Assembly: GCA_030248065.1 (NCBI GenBank)
Contig: JASAMV010007432.1
Span: forward strand, 34,123 to 98,122
Source: Rhynchonema sp. JSB1_4
Taxonomy: Eukaryota > Nematoda > Chromadorea > Monhysterida > Xyalidae
Length of the DNA stretch: 64,000 bases
Reading direction: 5' to 3'
Below are positions 13,423 to 25,698 of this stretch, in pieces. The first letter of the stretch is position 1. The number at the start of each line of letters is the position of its first letter. Under the pieces are notes generated by a model, which saw only the letters and a program-made list of their open reading frames with translations, had not been told where the DNA came from and did no database searches. Both the position numbers and the translations under genes were made by a program.

Positions 13423-16400
13423 TTATCGACCACAATTGCACTGATTGCACGTGGCTGCCGTGTCTAGAATGGACGGTCGTTTGGGCACGCGACCACCTGC
13501 AAGCAGGGCACAATTAGTTGTAGAATACTGGTCTGGGATGCAGTGTCTCCAATTGTGTTTGTTGTGCACCACATAATCGAATCAACACAATACTTTCGAA
13601 AAGACAACCTTTGCGACGACGTGATGCCTTGCGTCGACCACGGCTTTTGGATTTCGACTTGCGCGAGCGCGATCCGGAACTGGTGCCTGCAGCAACAGAA
13701 GAGGCTCGGTTCAATTTTGTAAACTCTTCGTGCTTCGAATTGTTTGATTTGTATCAACAACCAACTCTTTGATTTCGATCGTTGTTGCGACCTGCTCTTT
13801 GCCAGTGCTTTGCCCAACAATGGCACTGGTTGCGTACTTGAACTCGAACGGGCTGCAATCAATGCAAGCATGGTTTTGCATAATGAGAACTTGGTGAAAA
13901 GTTGTTCCCCACCCACCGCTCATTGCGTTGTGATTGTCAACATTTGATGTTACTGCTTTTGGCATGGGACTGGTGGATGACTTGGGGGAACGCGCAGTGG
14001 CTAATGATGGTTTGAAATAAATTGTTGCAAAATTTTGAAAAAAAATGAATTTCCAAACCCTAATTTGTGTCAGTCACCTTTACGTCCGCCGCCACGACGA
14101 CCTTGTGCTTTGGTTGGTGCCCTCCTTCCTCTCACCGACTTGCGGACCGAACCGCGACGCCTGCCGGCTGAAATCCGCACCGATTTCTTAAGCAATAAAA
14201 ATTGTGTTGGATATCGTATTACATTCGCAGTTCACAATACAGTTTCTGACGGGTCAGTCACGGATCATTTTGACCAAGGGGGACAAATCTCAAAAGCCAT
14301 TTTTAGCTTGTTTGGCTTTTCAAAAACTGTTTTAAAAATTATTCTGCGGTTGTTCAACATTTAGCCAGCTATTTAAAACATGACTATTCGCGCGTGGCGC
14401 GCAAAAAAAGTTGCACTTTTCACACGCAGCACAGCCAAATTTCATGGAAAATGGGTGTACCTGACGCGCGAAGCGCGCGTTTTTTTGGATCTTCGAAGTG
14501 TGTTAAGAGTGAAAATCCTGCGATTTAGGGACCATTGTGGCCAAAGGGATGGCCCCCTGAATGCGCTAGTGTGATGAGTTATTTCTAGTCAACCCACATT
14601 TGGTTTTGGTGCTTCGCGGTGCACCGCGACGGCTTCTGGAACGTCGCGAAGGTTTCAGTGAACGCGTGCTGGCTGAATAACAGAATATGCTTATCAGTTT
14701 CGATTCGAAAGCGTGTCAACACGTTTGAATCTTTCCATTTTTGCATTATATCACTCACATTTGCGTTTGCCACCGCGACGACGTCCCTTCGACCGCGACG
14801 ATGCGCCGACGGACTTTCTGGCCGATCGACGACTCCGCGAACGTTTCGATCTCACTGAACGTGACACGGCTGGAACGATGGATTACGAATACAGAATTAC
14901 CTAGGTCTGAAAAACACTAAACCATAGCACTGTATTGCGCTCAATACATTTGCGTCTGCTTCCGGTTCGCTTCGATTTGGTTCCCGTCTTTGTTTTACGA
15001 TTCGATCGAGTTGCGCTCACATTGCGACCGGCTGTTGCGCGCTCCTGTGACGCTGAAGGAGCAAGGAATTTACAGGATTTTATTCTGAAGTGTGGCTGAA
15101 GATATACAGTAATCCAATATTCCCGAATTTTCCCAACCAGCAAGCATTGTGGTTTCTTGTTTATCGATATCGACTGTTTGATTCATATGATGATTAATGC
15201 GAATCGTTGTTCAGGTTGTGCCTTGTGATTACTGGGTATGGTATGAATGATTGATATCAAGTTCGGGTTTGTAAACTTTAATGTACAGCATACAGGACGG
15301 AACTGCCCCGCGTACGTCATCAGCAAAACCAGAATGTTGCGGCGCTCATTGCTGGCTGTCTTTCTCCACTCTATGTACATATGTACTTGTCTCTGGACAA
15401 GAAAAAATCACAACATTGATTTCCGGATCAGTTGCTTTTACTTCGGCCAAATAATTTTTAGCATTTGATCACAATTTTTACGAGATAAGGTTATCACTGG
15501 AGTCTAGTGGGCATGCGTGCTTTTGAGCCAATTTTGTTGTGCGAAAGTTTCACTGTCACGGTCAGAATTAGGGAAACTGGATAGTGTTCAATGGATGAGG
15601 TGGATAGATTCTAAAGTTGGTTCAAGATAATTTTATCATAATTCGGCCACTTCATTTTTGGTGATTGTCGTAAATCAGGGTGTCTCTCTATCTGGCACAA
15701 TTGCATTTGTTGAGCGCGATCGCGGTGTCGACGGGCGGACGCGCTTTGCGACCGCGACGACCAGCTTAATTGCAGATTAACATTGCATTTTTTGAACTCA
15801 ACCACAATCAACAAGAATTTCGTGAATATGACCTAACCTCTGCGACGACGACGGCCGCTGCGACGTGATGCCTTGCGTCGACCACCACTTTTGGACTTCG
15901 ACTTGCGACCGGACGAGCCCGATTTGGATTTGCGACCTGCCGGCGCGGATATTGGCTCTAACAATAAATTGTAGTCACCAGACGGGACCCGTGCCTACGG
16001 CCCGGCTACAGCGCCGCGCCCGTGCCGTGCCACCCACTCCCCCCCCCGAAGACCCGTTAGCATACCCAAAGCTACCCGTGAAAATTGACCCGTCCGCACC
16101 TCCGAGGGCGGGGGCCACAGACACACACACATACATATAAGCAATCCACCAGCTCATGACACTCGCACGCACACGCTGCATGCTGCATTACTGCCGTCAA
16201 TGAATGCATCTATTCTCTGCAGTTATCCGTTGAAACATCCCCAAATTTTGCAACAGTGCAGAAAAGTGGCAAGCAGCAAATGAAAACCGGATCAATTAAA
16301 AAGTGGTCATCAAAGTATGTCACTCGCTCAAAGTGTACATTTTGTGTAGAAAATGGCGTGTGCTGCTGCATGCGCTGTGTGTAAAAAAAGTGCCATGAGC

Positions 16401-18385
16401 CGATGGATTGCCCATACAATGTATAGTCCAGCCACGAACTCATGAGACGACTTTTTTTAAATTGGCTTGTGCGGATCCAATAATGTTCCGGTTCCACGTG
16501 TTTCGGAAATGAAAGAAAGAGAAACGCATGTATTTTTTTAAAGTACGCTCTCCACCTCGGTGCGTAAATTCCCTTTTGACTCCCAAAACATTTGTGTGTT
16601 GAACAACGCTGCTGTTCGCGTAAGCACGCAACAAATTGAGGTCAGCCAGCTGGAAGTTGTCATCATGTCTCTCAGCCCGATCTCTTTCTTTTGTTTGCGA
16701 AAACCCGTGTAACCGGTGCATTTTTGAGTCTGGCCAGGCAAGCTTTGAAAAAAGTCGTCTCATGAGCTGGTGGTTTGACTATACGTCCTCCTGTTTTAGT
16801 AGTATAGATGATCAACAACTCATTTATAAATACGTGCCTTTACTTTTGGGTCGTCGACCATCGTCACTTTCGGATTTCGACTTCGAGCTGGATTTCGATT
16901 TCGATCTTGCGTTCGGCGCTGCGAAAGATTGTATCGTGTGCGTTGGGGACCAGAACTCAATTGATCACAACCATTAAGTCACAATCAGCAAAATATTATT
17001 GGAAACCTTTTCCTTTGTTTGGTCGACCATCGTCACGTTCGGATTTCGATGTCGAGCTCGATCTTGACTTCACACCTGCCGAGACGAGAGCGGATTTCCC
17101 CGTGAAGCAGTTTTTCGCGCCACTAATGACCTTGATTCCAATGACAATCAACAACTAATTTGCAAATGCCATTCACCTGTTTCTTTCGGTCGTCGGCCAT
17201 CGTCACTTTCTGATTTCGACCTGGAACGCGATTTCGACTGGCTGCTGCCTAAAAACAAATGATTCTCAATCAAACTGACTGAGTCACTGTATTTTGTCAG
17301 CATTATACTATTGAACCCAACCTGAACTTTTGGATTTTGATGCCGATGACTTTTTCGACGTGATCGCATCGCGGTCGGTCGCATTGGGGGTAGCCGCGAC
17401 ATTGTCACCAAGTAGCACTGGGTCAGGGCTGCCCGAACGAACATTGGCCACTGCAAATAAACAGTCTGGTTTGATTTGTAAACAAATAATATTTTTAGCC
17501 AACTTTTGCGCGTGCCACCGCGGCGACCGCGACCTGACTTCTTGGTTGGTGTTTTCGTGTCACGACGACCACTGCGGACAGGTCGGAAACGCGAACGGCT
17601 GGCTGAAACTCAACGGACATTTGAGCTATTTGTGCACTGCTTTGCCAAAAATCCAGCCATGAAAACTCACATTTTGATCTGCTGTCGTCGATGTCAATCT
17701 CGAGGTCTGAATCCGACGGCGACTTCCTGGCGCGTGGTCGAGGTGCGCGACCGCGGCGGGAACCCTGTCGCAAACGTGATCGACGACCGCGACCGGTTTT
17801 GGGTTTCGGACGCACGCCAGCTGAATTTCGACGCTTTGATTTGTAAAACAGCCTACATAACAAAAAACACTTATTGGTCGATCCATACTTCTGCGTTTGC
17901 CACCGCGACGACGTCCTTTCGACCGCGACGGTGCGCCGACGGACTTTCTGGCCGGTCGACGACTCCGCGAACGTGCGGCTGAAGAATTCGAGGCTGAATT
18001 TTGATGAATCGCACAAAATGGGGTAACTTCAGGTCAGAACTTCAGACAATATTTTCAAATTGATCTTGTATGTAATTTTGCAAGCATACTAACTACGTTT
18101 GCGCCTACCGCCGCGACGTTTCGACCTGGCTCCGGTCACACGTTTGGTCCTGGGCTTGCCACCTTGTTGTTCTGGCTCGCCTGCATAAAGCGCGCCACAA
18201 GTTGGACATTTCCAGGCTGCAATATGGTTGAGATTTTTTTGAATGTGTGCTTTTTTGAAAATAAACATAATATCTTTGAAGCCACAAAAAGCACTAACCA
18301 GGCATGGTGTCTTGGTTGAATGGGATTCCTGGGATGTGTCCAATACGCGATGACTTGATTTGATGGTTGGAGAACTTTTTTGATG
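13423..18385 (-). CDS. Tandemly duplicated phase 1-1 exons encoding Arg/Ser/Lys/Gly-rich basic modules
   Basis: Exons in transcription order: 18385-18299, 18216-18094, 17978-17889, 17820-17671, 17602-17504, 17450-17322, 17248-17177, 17075-17007, 16918-16844, 15936-15838, then terminal exon 15764-15688; further on 15052-14948, 14869-14759, 14672-14598, 14167-14078, 13686-13609 and terminal exon 13496-13423. Every internal exon starts after one codon base and ends after one, so any exon can be skipped or duplicated without a frameshift. Peptides are strongly basic, for example RSRSRRPARKSVGAPSRSKG, SGRGRRGGTRK and KSRSRSKSESDDGRRPK; one exon has a CPTC motif. Exons 17978-17889 and 14869-14759 are near-duplicates; 15936-15838 resembles 13686-13609. 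I do not recognise the family. Nucleic-acid or chromatin binding fits the composition but is inference. No start codon is visible upstream of 18385 before the GPCR stop at 18796. It may be one locus or two tandem genes. Confidence 0.65.
15688..15764 (-). CDS. Alternative or first terminal exon of the basic-repeat locus
   Basis: After an AAG acceptor the frame reads GRRGRKARPPVDTAIALNKC then NCAR and a TAG stop. The other terminal exon (13496-13423) ends ILDTAATCNQCNCGR and stop. The shared (V/L)DTA...C-N-C-x-R ending shows the two are homologous. Either the locus has two alternative ends, or it is two tandem genes and this exon closes the first. The acceptor is weaker than others in the locus. 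Confidence 0.5.
16422..16783. mobile_element. Tc1/mariner-like MITE, copy 1
   Basis: The ends are inverted repeats of about 35-40 bp: the left begins TATAGTCCAGCCACGAACTC and the right is its imperfect complement ending GACTATA. TA at both ends fits a TA target duplication. The roughly 360-bp interior recurs at 36913-37273 and 39968-40515, and as a fragment near 58140-58195. It sits in an intron of the basic-repeat locus and has no transposase ORF. Confidence 0.8.
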
Positions 18386-18598
18386 CTAAGTAAAATTTGG
18401 CCGAATTTCGGTAGAATGAAAATGAACGAATAAAATATTTTTATTTGGTATGTATGCAGCTATAGTTTCTTGCCTGTTTGCTCCACACCCCCAGTTGGTT
18501 TTGTGATGTTTCGCGGTCGTAGGTGGCTTGGAATGCTATTGGAATACTGTAGCTGTGTCACTTACTGTATGTTTGCTTTCTTCTGTGTGTTTGCAAAC

Positions 18599-18604
18599 TT
18601 TATT
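18599..18604 (-). terminator. Candidate poly(A) signal of the GPCR
   Basis: AATAAA on the minus strand, about 190 nt beyond the TAA at 18796. It would end a GPCR transcript with the short cytoplasmic tail, before the basic exons begin at 18385. Confidence 0.4.
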
Positions 18605-18795
18605 GACAAGAGTCAGAAACAGTAATAGCGAATCGCAAGCTCATGAGCGAGTAAAGCACCGTGTATGTATATACAGAGCTTGATATGACAGAAGGAGAGG
18701 GCTAAAACTGACGCTGTGGACAGCAGATGACATGATATTGGCAAATTTTTGTAAGTCACGAATAAAATTCAGAGCATAAATTTCGAAAAATCTAA

Positions 18796-21124
18796 TTAAC
18801 AGACACCTCTCTTTCGCGTGGGTGCAGCCCGGTTCCTACCAACCATAATTAGACAAGCCTCCCTTATGGAGGGCATTCGCACACAATAAATCACCGCATT
18901 CAACGGGTACTTGACAAACAACATCACGTTCACAATGCAACTTCCAATGGCTAGTTTCCACGGGTGATTAGCCATCATACTGTACACCGGGTAGGGACAT
19001 CGTTGACAGAGAAGGGCAAACCAACAGACACTGGGTAGCCAGGACAGAAGGAATGTGCACAGGATGACCAGCGCGAAGAAGGCTGTGCGTTGTGAGCGTT
19101 GTTGTTGACGGGTGACTTTGCGATGACATGTGGCTAGTTTGGTGTTACCCACTGTGGCTGAACAGGAGGTGTCGTCGGCCTGGAATATTATGCAGCTGGA
19201 AACGGGCTTGTTTGGAAGTGGACTCGAACCCTCCAGTATACAAAATGCCCTCTTTGTAGTGGCCCTCTATCGTGATAATTCTCGATAAGCCTTGGTTTGG
19301 TCTGCAATCCGTATCTGATACGCGCATCCTACCCGCACAATAGTGACTGGTTATTAGGAGAGTATCGAGCGCCAATGCGGACTCTTCAATCACGTGCATA
19401 ACTGTCCATGTGTATGGGCACGATAACATTGCGCTCATCAGGACACGTTCGCCAGTCAAGGCACTACAAAATGAAATATCGCCCGTCACACACCGTCAGC
19501 GACAGGCCACTCTTCCGTTCGGGTGTGACGTGGACGTTGTCTCTGTCGGACTGATGAGGGTCAGGCACACCATTCTGCTCCTTGGCATTGTTGTCGTTGT
19601 TGGTGATGTCTTTGTCGAGTTTGCGACGTAGCAGAGGTCTTGAGAGGAATTTGGTGCGACAATTGGGGGAGCTGAAACATCTGATCAGCATAAAATGGTC
19701 GAACCCTCGTAACAGTAACCTTAAAAAGATGTGGAAACAAACTAATGAGATCATGACCGTACCCCTGGCGTTGCATGCTGTGCATTTCCACCGCGTTCAT
19801 AGGCATCGACATATCGACTGATGTTTCATCCCTGGTAGTCATGCGTGCAATCACGCTGTGTTGTTTTTGTGGTTGACTGGCTGACGGTTTGGCACCAGCA
19901 AATGTGCCAGCACTGGTTTTCAGGTGCCACATCATTCGAAGGTAGATACAGAGTGTCGCGATTATTGGCACCTGGAATATTTGGATCTGGGTGCATTCGA
20001 ACTGGGTGCTGTTCTCTGGTTTGGAGTCAGGAGTTCTACCGCGGCGCTACAGACCAAAGTTTTCAAGCGGTCACGAGTGTGAATTCAGCAGGTAATCGCC
20101 AGCAAATCGCAATGTGATCCCAAAAATAACTGAAACATCATCTAACCAGCAATATGATGCACACAGCGAATCTATACCCGTCACCGAGGAATACAGCACT
20201 GTAGCATGTGCCATCAGTGGCCAGATACAGCACTGTGATGAGCACAAGCGAGGCCAGTTGTGGCGCGCACCACACCACCAACACACAGGGTTTGATACGG
20301 CGGGCCACGAAGGTCTGCATGCTGTGCGGGTGTGCCAACGCGATGTAGTGCACCAGTGCCAGTAGGACCACGTGGATTAATGATGTTTCAATGCCGGCTA
20401 GACGCAGTAGTTCGGTGCCCAACGCTGGACATAGGGTGCCTGAATGGGAAAGGCCGGAATTGTTTGACGGTAACAGAAAACCCTGATTCAACGTGGTTGG
20501 CTGTTCGAAATTTGCATTGATAAGCTTTCCCATCATCAGATAACCTCAGGTTTGGACTTGGACTGTCCGGTAAATTGCAGTCAATCCTGTTTTTAGCGAT
20601 TATCAGGTTGATGAAAATTGTGAAGTGCTTTTGGTTACTCCCGGTTTTGACTTGAACCCTCTGAAACATGGCGCACCATCAGCGCACATCGTGGAGTCAC
20701 CGTCTGTGAGGATCACACACGTCACGTGGATGCCTTCATGCATGTTTAAAGCAGACTGTTTCTCACTCTAATTGATCGTAAAACAAACACAGTATAATAC
20801 CTGAAGAAATCAATTACCTGAGAAGAGCCCAGTGGAATTAACGAGTAGTCCTGTTCCCAATAGCAGTTGCGTCCACAAGTCAGCAGCAATCATACTGTAC
20901 GTGAACTGCACAACTGGGGACCATTGTTTGATGTAGCGTGCCGACACCAACACTGACGTTAGCAGCACCAAACCAATGACAGTCAATGTGAACAGTAAGA
21001 TTTGTGCCACTTTGTACACCGAATCCACCTCCTTGCGATACCAATCGTTGAGCTGCGCCCAGGACAAACCCGGGTCGACGGTAGGGGTAAAATTAGAAGA
21101 AGTATTCGACGCTGAATACTCCAT
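18796..21124 (-). CDS. Rhodopsin-type (class A) G-protein-coupled receptor, orphan
   Basis: Exons in order: 21124-20818, 20439-20147, 19971-19763, 19671-19571 (donor uncertain; 19511 also fits) and 19157-18796, giving about 423 aa. The extracellular N-terminus has NTS/NFT glycosylation sites. TM1 is at residues about 37-62 and TM2 about 70-95. TM3 starts after Cys in TLCPALG and ends LVHYIALAHP where DRY is usual. TM4 is near VLVVWCAPQLASLVLITVLY; ECL2 has the partner Cys (GTCYS). TM5 spans an exon junction (AVCIILL/VPIIATLCIYL). ICL3 is long, polar and low-complexity. TM6 reads FLLSWLPSVCW and TM7 VKYPLNAVIYCVRMPSIREA, an NPxxY variant. The ligand cannot be inferred. An in-phase donor at 18807/18806, eleven bases before the stop, could join the tail to the basic exons at 18385. 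Confidence 0.85.
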
Positions 21125-24100
21125 TTTTTACCTCTGAAGCCAAACATAAAAGATGTAATGTGATAGCACTATTATATGGCATCTAAGAAATATACTTTGA
21201 GTAATATATGGAGTACGGAGTTCGCATAAACAAAGTGTTAAGTATATGATAACTAACAGCTACAAAGCATAGGGCCAGTTTAATGGTGGCGCCTCATGCA
21301 TAGGAGGTCATCGCACCATCGTTGAGCTTGTGCTCAAAAGTCAGAAAACACGCACTAACTTGATAATCACAATCTGAGATCTGTGGAACACTTACAGTAG
21401 TGCATTATAAATCAAAGCAGCGTGAAAGCATAAAAAGCCCGCAGTACACAGTGAAGCTTAAGATCCTGCGAGCTGGGGAAGGTTAGTAAAAGTGTACCGA
21501 CTCTGATTGAGTGAGCGCCAGCTGCAATAGCCGGTACATCCCGTATGAGACCCAGATAAAAACGAATAGGTGGAAAAAGTAAAACGGTACTAAAAATCGC
21601 GAATATTAGTCCAGCACGCATATGACGCACAAGCGGCTGGCAACTGCGGCTGCTATGCATCGCATAGCTTTCCAAGTGCTGGTACCCACTGTTTTAGGTT
21701 ACACGCACGACACTAAACTTTGAGTTTTCGGCGTTGTTCAAAGTCGGTCTGGGAGCATCAAACAAATGAGCACACGTTCGGTTCCTAATGATCGAACGAA
21801 CAAAATAAACAACAACATTATAACAGTTTTGGCTGGTGATTTGAGGAATGTCTTCTCATCTGCTAAAGTGCACTGATTTTTATATACAGTGTGCATGCAC
21901 AAAGCCATAAATGTTATGTATTAAGCATAATTTTCTGTCAAAGAATTGTGTCCATCCGGTTTACACTTAGTCAGTCATTTGCACTGCCGATCACCCAATT
22001 ATTGCGAACACAGCTATGTACCTACTGTACAACAACTGACGACTGATAGGCGCAAGCAGCTTTTAGATTCAGTGCTATGGCGTTGAGATGTTATTACAAA
22101 AGAAACAACATAAAGGCGCCAATCGGGACCCCGGGGCTTTTGTTTTGTGCGGCATGTTGCTATTCCTGCAACTTTTAAATGCCCATTACGCACACATCAT
22201 TATGGAAGCTTCTAGGGAAAACCACATTTTGCACCCATGACAACAACACAGAGTCACCTGTCACGACGCAGAGCTTGTTGTGTGCAACTGATGCGATTAT
22301 TATAGTAAAACGGATAAACGAAACAAGCTAAGCTCTTACAAGATTGTGTCTATCTTTATTTTGTCCCCAAGACAGGACCGTTGCAGTGGGCTAGAAGTAA
22401 GCTGATTGTCTATCTATGGCAGATACTCTAGCACCGGCATCGTTATTTAGTACACCTACATATACAGCTACCAAACAGTGATCACAACAGGCATACGGTG
22501 GGAATGAGAAGCTTTGTTTTCATACAGAACGCTGTCAGTGGGTGCACAGACTGTGGTACTGCTTGATCAGCTGATTAATTTATGTGGTACGTTCTTCTGA
22601 AAGTTCTGACATGTGAGAAAACATAAGGCGCATTGGCCAGTTTGTAGGCAAAGTTGCCGCTAGCTAGTAGGCATGCTGTGTTTCATTTTGCGACGCACAC
22701 ACCTGTGCAAGCATATTGCGCCTTATCGTTCAGCAACCCACATGAATATTGCATTGACCACAGTATACCGTTTATGTATTGCAGTATTTTTTTGCAAATA
22801 GCCCAACAGTAATGTAACCTAATTATTTCTGCAAGCACAGGACGGGAAGTTTATTTACTTTCTTTCAATAGCGCAAAAGTATAGCAGGCGCACACACTTA
22901 GCCCAGACAATTGAATTGCTGGCACACCAACAGCATGGTTGCGTGGTCTGGCCTGCCCTGTTGCATTGAAAGGAAACTTGAATTGAAATCTCAGGTGGAC
23001 TGAAAAACAACTTTTGACTGTGCTGCTTGAAAAAAATGACATCTCGAATGTCCAGGAAGATCACAGCAGCTTTTAGTTCATATTATTCTGTGCTCACGTG
23101 ATTGTGCGTCAGCCTCACCAATGAAACGAAAATGATTCCGCACTTTGGCTTGCTCGGCGATGTTTCCGTTGAGCTCAATTTCGAAACTGCAACTGGAAAC
23201 AAGGCATGTTCTCAATCTGGGTGCTTTCAAGCACAGAAACAAGACTTGAGAAAAATGTACCCATCAAGTTACAAGTGACTGGTACAACGCTAATGTGTCG
23301 CATGCGGAACATTCTCAGAGCCATACGCGTTTTTCTACTTTCCGACAGAGAAGCACTTTGCATGAACGTCGCTTCCCACATGGCAATCCAATCCGATGCT
23401 GTGAGCGGACGGGGCGGCAGAAATTTTAATTCTGAAACAGATTTAGTTGCAATACAAAACATTTGAAAGCCATGTCGATGTACAGACACGCCCTTGCGCG
23501 ATGTTTTCCGTGTTGATAAAAAAACGAGCCGCTGCTGCCGACACTAATGCATCAGCTGCTCACTAACCCACGTGGTTCACCGGCGAGATCATTGCAACCG
23601 GACAGGTATAGGTATACGAAAAAATGTATAGGTACATGGCGTCCGTCGCACTTACCTACAGTACATGGCCCAACGCCACAGTGGAAATAGCCTGCCCGTT
23701 TTGAGAACGTTACAAAAGTACATTAGAAAGTGTAGGGGCATTCAAGTCATCAGATTGAATTCGCGCACGCGATGCGACTGTCGCCAGCAGCACACGCGAC
23801 CAAAGCTTGCAAAGAAGAGCACTTGAGGGGATTGCAGATGTGTGCTGCTTCAAGAATGTAGAATGACAGATACTCATGCAGATTGTGGGTCATCTGCTTG
23901 TCGCCAAATGGGGGATGGTTGCACCAGACTCAGCCGCACATAATGCGCAAATGATCATTTTCGTTTATCTTTGATCACAAACACAATAAACTGATTCACA
24001 ATGACTATATTCACTGATCACCATCACCATCATACCAATATACCAACAATCACGATCACCCTGATTTTTGCTGTTGCAATCATTGATTCCACATCCAATA

Positions 24101-24273
24101 TTCAACCCAAAGCACAAGGTTTTGTTATTCTTCAATTAATTAATCAATCCACAATCGATCGATCTAAAAATCACTAATTGAATCAATCAGCCAATCATTC
24201 AATCAAACGATCCTATTTGCCAATCAACTGATCATTCAATCCTTCAGTCACACATTCAACCAATCAATTGCAG
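21125..24273. other. Intergenic region, no recognised gene
   Basis: About 3 kb with no exon I can support. A minus-strand ORF at 21412-21675 has hydrophobic stretches, and another at 23175-23489 follows a plausible TTTCAG acceptor; neither resembles a known family. The last 250 bases (24010-24260) are rich in CAATCA-type short repeats. It may contain upstream exons of the plus-strand membrane protein at 24274. Confidence 0.3.
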
Positions 24274-24977
24274 ACGTAGTGACCAGCCCATCTTCATCGA
24301 CCGATGTCAGCCCATCCAACTCCAACAGCCCGGCGGTCAACGATGTGCAACTAGCTGTGTTGGTCAGCATTCTCGTGCTGTTCGCGCTGCTGCTCGTCGG
24401 TCTGATTGTAAGCGTCGGATTCTGCGTCAGTCGATGCTACAAAAAGGACGCCATTCAACAATCGAAATTGATGCAACAACAACTCAATCAAATCCAACAA
24501 CAAGAGCAGCAGTCAAGTCAACCACAACAACAACACTTTGACGACTACGACCTATCCGAAAATCCCGAAGTCCTGAAATTGCGACAGTTCAAACTCGCCC
24601 CGCCACAAACGGCCTCAAACTCCAGCAAGAAATTGAACAGAACGCAGTCCTCTGGGTTGGTTGATGAACAGGTCTTTTGTAAGATGCACTTCAATAAAAT
24701 GGCTTGTCATGTCATTTCCTTCAGAAAACACACCGGAACCGATCGATACGGCGCACACTCAACAACCGGTTAGAGAATGTGTGTGTGTTTGATTGTTCGG
24801 TAGATTGATTAGTTTTCAGGAACGGACAACGAATACGAAGCAGTTGATGCGACATTCGACAGAACGAGAACGATCACGACACCCAAAAAGGCATCGATCA
24901 ACAAGACACGTGACACGATCAAAGCACCGAAGATACAAACGGACGAGAACTACAACACCCTCGACGACATACAATGA
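24274..24977 (+). CDS. C-terminal part of a single-pass membrane protein with Gln-rich tail
   Basis: Two exons, 24274-24768 and 24820-24977, joined in phase 1. The first follows a TTGCAG acceptor, so upstream exons exist but were not found. It encodes a Ser/Pro/Asn-rich juxtamembrane stretch, a strong TM helix (residues about 25-50, LAVLVSILVLFALLLVGLIV), a stop-transfer CVSRCYKK, and a Gln-rich segment (QQQLNQIQQQEQQSSQ) followed by an acidic region. The C-terminus is DENYNTLDDIQ. The stretch FCKMHFNKMACHVISF looks like unspliced intron although the frame stays open; a donor near 24670 is possible but gave no better frame. A type I receptor or adhesion protein is inferred. Family not recognised. 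Confidence 0.55.
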
Positions 24978-25039
24978 AGAAGAACCATTGTACATGGAAT
25001 TATGCCATTGATCAAAGAGCACAGCTATACATGAACAAC

Positions 25040-25131
25040 CACCACATCTAAATTATTGTGATCAAATGAAAAGTTATGTGTCTATCACCACATCTAAATT
25101 ATTGTGATCAAATGAAAAGTTATGTGTCTAT
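25040..25131. repeat. 46-bp tandem repeat, two copies
   Basis: Two adjacent, apparently identical 46-bp units beginning CACCACATCTAAATTATTGT, just 3' of the preceding gene. Confidence 0.9.
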
Positions 25132-25698
25132 CAACATGATCTATAGCAGGCCACCCGAGAAATTACTGCAAAGCTAAGCTTGCAAACAAAATTTGATTTC
25201 AAGAACGAAACCACAAATTTATGCTGCTAAGCACTACTGAATGATAACAAAACTGCAAAATTTAACCGAATTTGAATAAAACAATTGCTTGGTAGTTTGG
25301 CTTGATTCTGAGCAGACTGAGAGTTTGTTTCTAAACAACGATTCTCTGCATTGATGTGTTCAACGTTCAAGTTTATTGTGTGGCGGACACCCGAATGACC
25401 GTATATATGCGTAAATATGCCTAAAATACAGGTTCAATATGACGTGTGTAATAAATAATAATAGTGGATGACCACCTGAGAACCATGGTAACTGCCTTTT
25501 GTTTAGTTATTTCAAATGTTTTGTTATATAAAATTCAGACTCGCCGGGGTTCTCAGCCAGCCCTGCCACAAAAGTGTTGAAGTGGGCCCACTTCACAAGA
25601 TCAATTGCAATAATGTGATCACGTGATAAGAATAATGATAATATCCATCAGTCAAATGTGTATCACAGGGTGTGCCATCATACTCGATACTCAGCGAC

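Noticed and set aside
18299..18343. ATG at 18343 as start of the basic-repeat gene
   Set aside because: That frame ends the exon in phase 0, while the next exon is open only in phase 1; reading the exon from 18385 in phase 1 fits.
19195..19235. B-box-like GGTTCGAGTCC on the minus strand
   Set aside because: No A box at tRNA distance and no cloverleaf; chance match in a GPCR intron.
23175..23489. Minus-strand ORF of 104 codons after a TTTCAG acceptor
   Set aside because: No neighbouring exon continues it in phase and no domain is recognised; kept only as a possible orphan terminal exon.
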